Below the pieces are notes generated by a model that saw only the letters and a list, made by a program, of their open reading frames with translations, was not told the origin of the DNA and ran no database searches. Shown in pieces: positions 1-5,817 of a DNA stretch of 9,606 bases (the first letter of the stretch is position 1; each line of letters opens with the position of its first letter). The DNA comes from Oscillospiraceae bacterium (GTDB lineage Bacteria; Bacillota_A; Clostridia; Oscillospirales; Oscillospiraceae). A program made the translations under genes and the position numbers. The stretch lies in assembly GCA_017939025.1 (NCBI GenBank), contig JAGBAI010000161.1, forward strand, positions 1 to 9,606, written 5' to 3'.

Positions 1-204
1 CAGATACCTGCTGCCGTCGCCCAATGTGATCAGCTTATAACCGCCTTCGTAGTAATCTACAGAAAACTCGTGAGCAAACTGTACATCCATAGAATGGGTC
101 GGTTCCCATCCGTTTCCCAGGCCTTCCTGAACTTCCGGTTGACCGCATCCGGTCATGGATAGTACCAGTGCAACAGAAAGCAGCAGACTGAGAAGTTTCT
201 TCAT
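1..204 (-). CDS. ABC transporter substrate-binding lipoprotein, N-terminal fragment
   Basis: Only the first 68 codons are inside the window; the gene runs off the left edge. It begins with a short lipoprotein signal: Lys-Lys, a Leu/Val-rich core and a lipobox M17-T18-G19-C20, so the mature protein should be anchored on the outer face of the membrane by Cys20. The next residues, including the stretch F-S-V-D-Y-Y-E-G-G-Y-K-L-I (about 47-59), resemble the start of clostridial periplasmic-binding proteins of the iron/siderophore/cobalamin (BtuF/FepB-like) class; this is from memory of the family, and the diagnostic domain is off-window. The start ATG lies 2 bp after the stop of the upstream lipoprotein, and its ribosome site (AAAGGAG) lies inside that gene's last codons, so the two are translationally coupled. 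As last visible gene of the riboswitch operon it probably precedes permease and ATPase genes. Confidence 0.7.
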   Translation of the reverse strand, partial: MKKLLSLLLSVALVLSMTGCGQPEVQEGLGNGWEPTHSMDVQFAHEFSVDYYEGGYKLITLGDGSRYL

Positions 205-206
205 CC

Positions 207-599
207 TTATTCTCCTTTTAAGGTTTTGCTGTCAAAATACAGGGTATATTCCACCAGATGGGGCTGACTCATGGCAATGGTAGAGGCACTGACTGCCATA
301 TCTTCATCCAGAAGGACGGGAATTTCAAAGGTGGAATTGCCATCCTCCTGAATGGGATCATAGCGGGTTTCTCCAATCAGCATGTACTCATAGAAGGGGC
401 TGCTCCAAACAATGATGGCTGTGGCTTCTCCGTTTTCGATCACGATTTTGGCAGGGCTTTCCACGGATGCTCTGCCGCTGCCGCCAGTGAGTGAAACATC
501 GATGGTATAGCTTCCGTCTGTGATCTCTTTTGCACCGCAGCCACTGAAGACACCCACGAAAACCAAAATCAGCAATACAAATGCAAGGATTTTTTTCAT
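207..599 (-). CDS. small surface lipoprotein, single beta-rich domain
   Basis: This 130-residue protein has an N-terminal lipoprotein signal with lipobox F18-S19-G20-C21, followed by one domain (about 28-130) that begins D-G-S-Y-T-I-D-V and alternates hydrophobic and polar residues in a beta-sandwich-like pattern. Noticeable blocks are V-E-S-P-A-K, I-E-N-G-E-A, W-S-S-P-F-Y-E-Y-M, F-E-I-P-V and a final Y-T-L-Y-F-D. Similar small lipoproteins are found, from memory, beside iron/cobalamin-type ABC transporters in Clostridia; the general plan recalls NEAT-like iron-transport domains, but I cannot show NEAT membership. Its downstream neighbour in the same operon (604-1125) shares the same order of motifs, so they look like diverged paralogues. 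The ribosome site GGAG sits across the stop of that preceding gene (4-bp gap), so expression is coupled. Function inferred: extracellular ligand binding or delivery to the substrate-binding protein. Confidence 0.8.
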   Translation of the reverse strand: MKKILAFVLLILVFVGVFSGCGAKEITDGSYTIDVSLTGGSGRASVESPAKIVIENGEATAIIVWSSPFYEYMLIGETRYDPIQEDGNSTFEIPVLLDEDMAVSASTIAMSQPHLVEYTLYFDSKTLKGE

Positions 600-603
600 A
601 GTC

Positions 604-1125
604 TTACTCCATAATCAATGCTTCTGCGGGAATCAAATCCGCTTCAAAGACCAGTGTACGGTCATACCATGTTTCCTTGCGGATGCTCCATGCAGCACAG
701 CTTAGCTCCATATTCAGCGCTTCCACGGGAACGGTAAAAACCTTGCCGCCGTTCTCATCCTGTGTAAAGGGAATATAGTTTTCCTCTGTGTCCTGTTCTG
801 CTTCTTTTCTTGTACCCATATACACATAACCGTAGCCCTGACCGCTCATGGTCATGGCGGCGGTCATAGTGCCGTTTTCCACAGTAAGTTTGCAGTTCAC
901 CACACGGAACATGGATGCACTGGAATCCACTTCGATTTCATAAATACCATCTGCAATCTGATCTGCATAGATGACAGGAGGCTCCGTTTCCTCGGGAACG
1001 GTCTCAATTGCTTCGGTGGTAGCAGGTACAGTTTCAGTGGTGGGTGGAGCAGTAGTCTCTTTCAGTTGTGCACCACAGCCCGTCAGCAGTAAAACTGCCA
1101 GAAAAAGAGCAAAAATACGCTTCAT
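604..1125 (-). CDS. surface lipoprotein with Thr/Glu-rich linker and beta-rich domain
   Basis: A 173-residue lipoprotein. The signal is short, with lipobox L14-T15-G16-C17; residues about 22-52 form a low-complexity Thr/Glu/Pro linker typical of a tether across the cell wall; the rest (about 57-172) is a single predicted beta-rich domain starting I-A-D-G-I-Y-E-I-E-V. It shares an order of motifs with the 207-599 product: D-G-x-Y-x-I-x-V, then L/I-x-V/I-E-N-G, a Tyr-rich Y-G-Y-V-Y-M-G, F-T-V-P-V and a closing T-L-V-F-E. Compared with its paralogue it carries an insertion between the Tyr-rich block and F-T-V-P-V. A clear ribosome site (GGAGGA) lies 7 nt before the ATG. It is the second gene of the riboswitch operon, downstream of the double chelatase. 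A role in binding a tetrapyrrole, corrinoid or metal at the cell surface is inferred from context only; no catalytic motif is visible. Confidence 0.8.
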   Translation of the reverse strand: MKRIFALFLAVLLLTGCGAQLKETTAPPTTETVPATTEAIETVPEETEPPVIYADQIADGIYEIEVDSSASMFRVVNCKLTVENGTMTAAMTMSGQGYGYVYMGTRKEAEQDTEENYIPFTQDENGGKVFTVPVEALNMELSCAAWSIRKETWYDRTLVFEADLIPAEALIME

Positions 1126-1151
1126 ATTCTTTCCTCCAATAATGCACGGAA

Positions 1152-1185
1152 AGCTTCTGCGTACGTTTGCACATACGCAGAAGCT
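1152..1185 (-). other. perfect 12-bp hairpin between chelatase gene and next lipoprotein gene
   Basis: The arms 1152-1163 and 1174-1185 pair perfectly over 12 bp around a 10-nt loop, in the 82-bp gap between two operon genes. Read on the coding (minus) strand the stem is followed by only CTTT, not a full T-run, so it is a poor intrinsic terminator. It could be an attenuator, a processing site, or a 3' stabiliser that gives the chelatase message a different half-life from the downstream genes. Confidence 0.65.
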
Positions 1186-1207
1186 GCGTGGATAGAATTA
1201 TGAAATA

Positions 1208-2917
1208 TTAGCCAGCAATGGTGGCTGCCGCATGGTCGATCAGGATCTGCTGAACGCCTGCGTACTGACCCAGACCGTTGAGAACACACTCGACTTCGTA
1301 ACCAGCCTTGGTGAAGGTATCCTTCCAGGAACCTTCCTCGTCACCTGCCATATCGTTGGAAGCATGGTCACCGGCAACAATCATCAGAGGCAGCAGAATA
1401 ACCTTGGTAGCATCGGTAGCCTGTACGGCTGCCAGGACATCATCCAGAGAAGGAGTTGCTTCCACGGTGCCGATGAAGTAGTTCGCGTAGCCTGCGTCAA
1501 TCAGCTTCTGCTGCAGGGTTGCATAGGTAGCGTTGGCCTCATGGTGTGTACCGTGACCCATAAAGACAATGGCCGTACCCTCGCTGTCATAAGTAGCAGT
1601 CTCTTCAATCAGAGAAACGATCAGTGTATCATAATCGGCATCTGTGGTCAGAACGGGAGTGGAAATCTTCAGGGAGTCGAACTTACCCTCATACTTGGAA
1701 ACAGCCTTGACCACATCGTCATATTCAAAGCCGGTCATCACATGGGTAGGCTGAACGATAACTTCCTTGACACCGTCAGCAATCAGACGGTCCATGGCCT
1801 CTTCTACATTGTCAATGTCGTGGCCGTCACGCTCTGCCAGAATGTCGATGACAGTCTGAGCAGTGAATGCACGGCGCACTTCATATTCGGGGTAGGCTTT
1901 CTGCAGAGCATCCTCCACAGCATCGATGGTCAGGGCGCGGGTCTCATTGTAGCTGGTACCGAAGGAAACAGCCAGCATAACGGGCTTCTGACCTTCAATA
2001 GCCTTGCCTGCGTGGGCAATCAGAATGTTCTGGACACCTTCGTACTGGCCCAGACCCTTCAGGACGCACTCCACTTCGTAACCGGCATTTGCAAAAGCGG
2101 TCTTCCAGGAATCTTCTTCATCGCCAGCCATGTCATTGGTAGCATGGTCACCGGCAACGATCATCAGGGGCAGCAGAACCACTTTGGTTGCATCCGTTTC
2201 CTTGACGGCAGCCAGAACAGTATCCAGAGAGGGTTCAGCTTCCACAGTGCCGATAAAGTAGTTGGCTGCACCGGCAGCATTCAGGCGTTTCTGCAGACGG
2301 GAATAGGTCTCATTTGCTTCGTGATGGGTACCATGACCCATAAAGACGATGGCTGTACCTTCATTGTTGTACGCGGCAGTTTCTTCCAGAAGGGAAGCAA
2401 CCAGTGCATCGTAATCATCATCGGAGGTCAGCAGAGGATCACCAACCTTCATGGAGTCAAACTTGACGGCATAGTCAGCGATTTCAGCCATCACATCGTC
2501 ATACTCAAAGCCGGGCATGACATGGGTGGGCTGAATGACAACTTCCTTGACCCCGTCAGCAACCAGACGGTCCATGGCTTCGGTCACATTGTCGATTTCC
2601 ATACCTTCACGCTCTTCCAGAATGTCGATGACAATCTGGCTGGTAAAAGCACGGCGGACTTCGTACTCGGGATAAGCTGCCTGCAGGGCAGCTTCCACAG
2701 CGCCGATGGTTACATCGCGGGTCTCATTATAGCTGGAGCCGAAGGAAACAGCCAGCAGAACGGGCTTGGCCTCGGCTGAAGCCTCAGTTTCGGTTACAGC
2801 AGCGCCGGTGGTTTCCGGTGCTGCTGTAGTCTCAGGTGCTTCCTGTGCGCCGCAGGCTGCCAGGCCAAGCAGCATGCAGCAAACCAGCAGCACAGATATA
2901 ATTTTCGTGAATTTCAT
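1208..2917 (-). CDS. cbiK: tandem CbiK-type cobaltochelatase, membrane-anchored lipoprotein
   Basis: This 569-residue protein is two complete CbiK modules behind a lipoprotein signal. The lipobox is L19-A20-A21-C22, then comes an Ala/Thr/Glu linker to about residue 50; module 1 spans 51-310 and module 2 spans 311-569, in an exact 260-residue period. Known CbiK is a cytoplasmic single module of about 264 residues that inserts Co2+ into sirohydrochlorin in anaerobic B12 synthesis. The family's metal-binding and catalytic residues are present in both copies: His195/His455 in M-G-H-G, Glu226/Glu486 in G-T-V-E-A, and His258/His518 in V-A-G-D-H-A, matching His145, Glu175 and His207 of Salmonella CbiK; Glu138/Glu398 in G-F-E-Y-D is also kept. 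Both modules therefore look active, but outside the membrane, where no sirohydrochlorin is made. Exported relatives exist: the periplasmic CbiKP of Desulfovibrio and the haem-binding lipoprotein IhtB of Porphyromonas. It is the first gene after a cobalamin riboswitch and has a strong ribosome site (GGAGGA, 2924-2929). Likely role: tetrapyrrole or cobalt capture, or metal insertion/removal, for the import system downstream. Confidence 0.9.
   Translation of the reverse strand: MKFTKIISVLLVCCMLLGLAACGAQEAPETTAAPETTGAAVTETEASAEAKPVLLAVSFGSSYNETRDVTIGAVEAALQAAYPEYEVRRAFTSQIVIDILEEREGMEIDNVTEAMDRLVADGVKEVVIQPTHVMPGFEYDDVMAEIADYAVKFDSMKVGDPLLTSDDDYDALVASLLEETAAYNNEGTAIVFMGHGTHHEANETYSRLQKRLNAAGAANYFIGTVEAEPSLDTVLAAVKETDATKVVLLPLMIVAGDHATNDMAGDEEDSWKTAFANAGYEVECVLKGLGQYEGVQNILIAHAGKAIEGQKPVMLAVSFGTSYNETRALTIDAVEDALQKAYPEYEVRRAFTAQTVIDILAERDGHDIDNVEEAMDRLIADGVKEVIVQPTHVMTGFEYDDVVKAVSKYEGKFDSLKISTPVLTTDADYDTLIVSLIEETATYDSEGTAIVFMGHGTHHEANATYATLQQKLIDAGYANYFIGTVEATPSLDDVLAAVQATDATKVILLPLMIVAGDHASNDMAGDEEGSWKDTFTKAGYEVECVLNGLGQYAGVQQILIDHAAATIAG
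1211..2767 (-). repeat. in-gene tandem duplication, two copies of about 780 bp
   Basis: The coding DNA for module 1 (1988-2767) and module 2 (1211-1987) aligns end to end without gaps; by hand count 192 of 259 residues are identical (about 74%). Long near-identical DNA tracts remain around the active-site codons, for example near 1352-1400 and 2132-2180. The most diverged segments are residues 101-106 and 141-160 of module 1 compared with 361-366 and 401-420 of module 2. This points to an internal duplication followed by divergence under selection for the active site. Confidence 0.9.
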
Positions 2918-2951
2918 TTATCTTCCTCCATGGAAAATGTATTTATCTTAA

Positions 2952-3079
2952 TGCCTTGCTGGGTGGTACCGGCCGGTCAAGGCAATAAAACCAGCTTTGT
3001 TTCCGGAAGCCGATGGGCTTTCAACACCGGCTTCCGGAAAACATTTGGAAACGCCCAGTGGGCAATCTGACGTTTCCAA
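2952..3079 (-). other. structured part of the chelatase leader: three further inverted repeats
   Basis: Between the leader terminator and the chelatase ribosome site there are three inverted repeats: 3045-3053 with 3071-3079 (9 bp, with GCCC/GGGC nested inside), 3000-3012 with 3028-3040 (13 bp perfect, 15-nt loop) and 2952-2958 with 2978-2984 (7 bp, enclosing a palindrome ACCGGCCGGT). None is followed by a T-run on the minus strand, so they do not look like terminators. No protein-coding gene was seen here; the open frames are short and start without ribosome sites. Confidence 0.6.
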
Positions 3080-3107
3080 TCCGGAGCAACCAGGGGGATA
3101 ACTGCCC

Positions 3108-3153
3108 GAAAAATAAAAAAGCTGCAGCAACCCCATAAAGGGATTGCTGCAGC
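3108..3153 (-). terminator. intrinsic terminator in the riboswitch leader
   Basis: Read on the minus strand, arms 3153-3140 and 3133-3121 form a 13-bp stem with one bulged base and a 6-nt loop, followed at once by TTTTTTATTTTT (3120-3109). It lies about 63 nt beyond the riboswitch and about 190 nt before the chelatase gene. Its position makes it the likely expression platform: B12 bound would favour termination. The 5' arm contains CAATCCC, which can instead pair with GGGGTTG (3189-3183) just upstream, a possible antiterminator. Confidence 0.85.
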
Positions 3154-3215
3154 CGAAATTCCTGCAAACAAAACAACACCTCCAACCCCATAGGACGCAG
3201 AGCTGGTGGAACACT

Positions 3216-3401
3216 CATCTAAGCAGGTCTCCTGACTTACGTATCATCAGTCTCCGCACAGCCTTCTCAGGAAATAATCCCAATGACTGACTTTCGTCAT
3301 GTGCGGGGCCTCCACGCATACAGTGGCGGTACCGTTCCGGATTTACACCGGATTTCGCTATTCTCCGTTGAGCCCAAACACATCTCAACGGCACTTAAAC
3401 G
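3216..3401 (-). promoter_or_regulatory. cobalamin (adenosylcobalamin-class) riboswitch
   Basis: The minus strand carries the B12-box (AGTCAGGAGACCTGC, 3237-3223) near the 3' end and, in the middle, the conserved core with GGTGTAAATCCGGAAC and CCGCCACTGT (within 3320-3349). The outer ends pair as an 8-bp P1 helix, 3401-3394 with 3223-3216, including two G-U pairs, which fixes the borders. Internal arms such as CCGTTGAG/CTCAACGG (about 3363-3390) match expected helices. This family usually turns off B12 uptake or synthesis genes when cobalamin is plentiful. Here it controls the double chelatase lipoprotein and the genes after it, which ties that surface system to corrinoid supply. Confidence 0.95.
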
Positions 3402-3418
3402 TTTATTTGGTTGTGAAT

Positions 3419-3447
3419 AGAATACCTCGGATTCTTTGTTTTGTCAA
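3419..3447 (-). promoter_or_regulatory. sigma-A promoter of the riboswitch operon
   Basis: On the minus strand, -35 TTGACA (3447-3442) and -10 TATTCT (3424-3419) are separated by exactly 17 bp. The predicted start near 3412 is about 10 nt before the P1 helix of the riboswitch, as expected for a riboswitch at the very 5' end of its transcript. Confidence 0.8.
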
Positions 3448-3565
3448 TAGAGAAACACGCCTGTCGGTCGAGTTATTAAGTTCACAAAAGAAACACTGTT
3501 GCACAATTTGAATCCGGAACCTCTCAAATCTCAGAATAACACCCGTATACCGCAGTCAGTTTTAT

Positions 3566-3600
3566 AATGCTCCCAATCCTGTACGATCGGGAGCATTTTT
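3566..3600 (+). terminator. orphan plus-strand intrinsic terminator
   Basis: A 9-bp stem (3566-3574 with 3589-3597), extended by three more pairs after an A-C mismatch, is followed by TTTTT on the plus strand. On the minus strand no T-run follows. There is no gene upstream on the plus strand within the window, only the divergent riboswitch promoter region. It may block antisense read-through or end an unrecognised short RNA. Otherwise the 3448-3635 stretch holds nothing I can support. Confidence 0.7.
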
Positions 3601-3635
3601 AATGAAAAATCCAATTCTCCAGCTTCTGGAATCTA

Positions 3636-3664
3636 TTGAAAATAAGGAAATCTTATGCTATACT
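3636..3664 (+). promoter_or_regulatory. extended -10 promoter for ychF
   Basis: TTGAAA (3636-3641), a 17-bp spacer and TATACT (3659-3664), with TG one base before the -10 (3656-3657), give a good sigma-A extended -10 promoter. The start would be near 3671, leaving an untranslated leader of about 140 nt. A second -10-like TATAAT at 3691-3696 lacks a good -35. Confidence 0.7.
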
Positions 3665-3811
3665 GTATGCTAATGCACTATGCGTGTTTCTATAATGCTT
3701 TACGTGTAATCGGCCCTTCTTACCTCGTTATTTTTCAAAATGGAGTAAAAATGGCGTAGAGCACGCAGACACAATCGAAAAACCGTTACAAATAAAGGAG
3801 TTTTGAAATAT

Positions 3812-4909
3812 ATGAAATTAGGTATCGTCGGTCTGCCCAATGTGGGTAAGTCCACCCTCTTTAATGCCATCACCAACGCAGGCGTTCCTGCGGACAACTA
3901 TGCTTTCTGCACCATCGACCCCAATGTGGGCGTGGTTTCCGTTCCTGATGAGCGGTTAAACTGGCTGGCTGATCTGCACAAGCCCAAGAAACTGACCCCT
4001 GCTGTTATCGAATTCGTGGACATTGCTGGCCTTGTCAAGGGTGCTTCCAAGGGCGAAGGTCTGGGCAACAAGTTCCTTTCTAACATCCGTACTACCGATG
4101 CCATCGTCCATGTGGTTCGCTGCTTTGATGACAGCAATGTCACCCATGTGGAAGGTTCCACCGATCCCCTGCGGGATATTGACATCATCAACCTGGAGCT
4201 GGTCATGGCTGACATCGAAATGGTGGAGCGCCGCATTGACAAGGCACAGAAGGCTATGAAGGGCGGCGACAAGCGCTTCGCCCGGGAGGTTTCTGTATTC
4301 ACTGAACTGCTGGCCCATCTGAACGAGGGCAAGCTGGCCCGCACCTTCACCGATGACGCAGAAGATCTGGCACTGATCTCCACCTCTGATCTGCTGACTC
4401 TGAAAAAGACCATTTACGTTGCCAACCTGGCAGAAAATGAGATCAACGATCCTGAGGCCAACCGTCACTATCTGGCCGTTAAGGAGCTGGCCGATGCCGA
4501 AGGAAGCCAGCTGCTGCCCATCTGTGCCAAGCTGGAGGCCGACATTGCCGAGCTGGATGATCCTGATGAAAAGGCCATGTTTATGGAAGAGCTGGGCGTT
4601 GCAGAATCCGGTCTGGACCGGCTCATCAAATCCAGCTATGCGCTGCTGGGTCTGATCTCCTTCCTGACTGCCGGCTCCGACGAATGCCGTGCCTGGACCA
4701 TCAAGCGTGGTACCAAGGCTCCCCAGGCTGCCGGTAAGATTCACACTGACTTCGAGCGGGGCTTCATCCGTGCCGAGGTCATCGCCTTCGAAGACATGAA
4801 GGCCCAGGGCACCATGGCTGCCGCCAAGGCAAAGGGCCTGGTTCGCAGCGAGGGCAAGGAATATGTAATGAAGGATGGCGATATCGTCAACTTCCTGTTT
4901 AATGTGTAA
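3812..4909 (+). CDS. ychF: ribosome-associated P-loop ATPase YchF/EngD (Obg family)
   Basis: The 365-residue product is a full-length YchF. The P-loop is G-L-P-N-V-G-K-S (7-14), followed by the family-typical A-F-C-T-I-D-P-N-V-G (31-40), the D-I-A-G-L-V-K-G-A segment (70-78), and N-L-A-E (205-208) in place of the GTPase N-K-x-D, the change linked to ATP rather than GTP preference. An alpha-helical insertion occupies about 125-175, and the C-terminal TGS domain about 281-364 includes R-A-W-T-I-K-R-G-T-K-A-P-Q-A-A-G. YchF binds ribosomes and acts in translation and stress responses. The start is ATG 3812: AAAGGAG at 3794-3800 is 11 nt upstream and the protein then begins M-K-L-G-I-V-G as in relatives; an in-frame TTG at 3803 is only 2 nt from that site and adds three residues. 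It is monocistronic, with its own promoter and a strong terminator directly after the stop. Confidence 0.97.
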   Translation: MKLGIVGLPNVGKSTLFNAITNAGVPADNYAFCTIDPNVGVVSVPDERLNWLADLHKPKKLTPAVIEFVDIAGLVKGASKGEGLGNKFLSNIRTTDAIVHVVRCFDDSNVTHVEGSTDPLRDIDIINLELVMADIEMVERRIDKAQKAMKGGDKRFAREVSVFTELLAHLNEGKLARTFTDDAEDLALISTSDLLTLKKTIYVANLAENEINDPEANRHYLAVKELADAEGSQLLPICAKLEADIAELDDPDEKAMFMEELGVAESGLDRLIKSSYALLGLISFLTAGSDECRAWTIKRGTKAPQAAGKIHTDFERGFIRAEVIAFEDMKAQGTMAAAKAKGLVRSEGKEYVMKDGDIVNFLFNV

Positions 4910-4946
4910 AAAATATGGGACGGGAATATTCCCGTCCCATATTTTT
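4909..4946. terminator. bidirectional terminator between ychF and traX-like gene
   Basis: Positions 4909-4946 form a perfect 38-bp palindrome with a GC-rich centre (GGGACGGG / CCCGTCCC) and T-runs leaving it in both directions. It starts at the last base of the ychF stop codon and ends 9 bp from the stop of the convergent gene, so it serves both. Confidence 0.93.
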
Positions 4947-4955
4947 ATGGATCCA

Positions 4956-5762
4956 TCATCCCGGGCCAAAGGGGCTGAACCCGAAGATCACCCAGTCCAG
5001 CAGTGCCAGAATTGCAATATGCGCCGGGTAGAACAGATAGAAACCCCATTGCAGGGCTTTACTCTGACTGACCTTCCGCCCGTCGTAAGCAAAAATCGGC
5101 AGCAGTGCCAGCAGTTTACACCGATCCATGTAAATGGGCACATTGTCCACAAAGACTACCCCATCTCCACCGAGAATCACCAGCGCAACCATCCCCAGTG
5201 CCGTCAGCAATTTCTGATGCTTCTGGCCTCTGACCAGAGCGAACAGGGCAATCAGCAAAATGCCTTCACCGGCATAGTCCGTATGTAAAAGTTCCGCCGC
5301 AAAGCAGAACGGTACGGCCACAAGCCCTTTCCACATGCCATTTACCCGTTTCATGGACTGGATCATGAAAAAGCCCAGCAACAATGTCATCATCACACTG
5401 TTGAATTTTGTGTTAACACCCAGCAGCGGCGTCAGGATCGACCATTTCTTTTCCAGCCATGTGTGGCTGAAAGCCAAATCAAAGGGGATTTCCGACAGCA
5501 ACAGTCCGATGAACAGCCGCAGGGCATACTTCTTTGGATTTTTTGTGTAGTAAGCCCCCTCCACCAGCTGGAAACAGAAAATGGGGAAAGCCATCCGTCC
5601 GATACAGCGAAGAATGTTGTAAAGCCAAAACAGTTCTGTGGGCGCCACACCCTCTATCGACAACAGCCAGGAAGATACCAGCGTAGCACCAATATGATCT
5701 ATCAGCATGGTCATGCAGGCAATGGTTTTCAATCCCTCCCGGGACAGGCCGGTATTTCTCAC
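4956..5762 (-). CDS. TraX-family polytopic membrane protein
   Basis: The protein (268 residues from the chosen GTG) is a hydrophobic membrane protein with about eight predicted segments. It carries the hallmarks of the TraX family: L-K-x-I-A near the start, M-L-I-D-H-I-G (19-25), G-R-M-A-F-P-I-F (55-62) followed by L-V-E-G-A, S-E-I-P-F-D-L-A-F (90-98), T-D-Y-A-G-E-G (161-167) and, near the end, F-Y-L-F-Y-P-A-H (241-248). The founding member, TraX of the F plasmid, acetylates F-pilin; chromosomal members in Firmicutes have no settled role, and pilin acetylation is not implied here. Start choice: GTG at 5762-5760 has an excellent ribosome site (AGAGGTGATC) upstream, whereas the in-frame ATG at 5783 has none and overlaps a -10 element. 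It is divergent from the glycosyltransferase, with which it might share a cell-envelope theme. Acyltransferase activity is an inference. Confidence 0.9.
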   Translation of the reverse strand: MRNTGLSREGLKTIACMTMLIDHIGATLVSSWLLSIEGVAPTELFWLYNILRCIGRMAFPIFCFQLVEGAYYTKNPKKYALRLFIGLLLSEIPFDLAFSHTWLEKKWSILTPLLGVNTKFNSVMMTLLLGFFMIQSMKRVNGMWKGLVAVPFCFAAELLHTDYAGEGILLIALFALVRGQKHQKLLTALGMVALVILGGDGVVFVDNVPIYMDRCKLLALLPIFAYDGRKVSQSKALQWGFYLFYPAHIAILALLDWVIFGFSPFGPG

Positions 5763-5781
5763 AGTGATCACCTCTGACCGC

Positions 5782-5790
5782 ATTGTACCA
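5782..5790 (-). promoter_or_regulatory. extended -10 element for the traX-like gene
   Basis: On the minus strand TGG-TACAAT (5790-5782) matches an extended -10 and lies 20 nt before the GTG start. No convincing -35 is seen at the right distance, which is common with extended -10 promoters. The element overlaps the alternative ATG at 5783 and so argues against that start. Confidence 0.5.
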
Positions 5791-5817
5791 CGAAATTATG
5801 AACAAATCATCCCTTGG

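Noticed and set aside
1232..2779. Plus-strand open frame of 515 codons opposite the double chelatase
   Set aside because: It mirrors the chelatase gene, has no ribosome site or family motif, and also shows the tandem repeat of the opposite strand; codon bias of the real gene explains it.
2948..3214. Possible leader peptide (up to 88 codons) in the chelatase leader, minus strand
   Set aside because: It runs through the intrinsic terminator and the hairpins, has Cys/Trp-rich composition and no ribosome site before its ATG; RNA structure is the better explanation.
3956..4969. Minus-strand open frame of 337 codons opposite ychF
   Set aside because: No recognised motif or ribosome site, runs through the bidirectional terminator, and the opposite frame is an unmistakable YchF.
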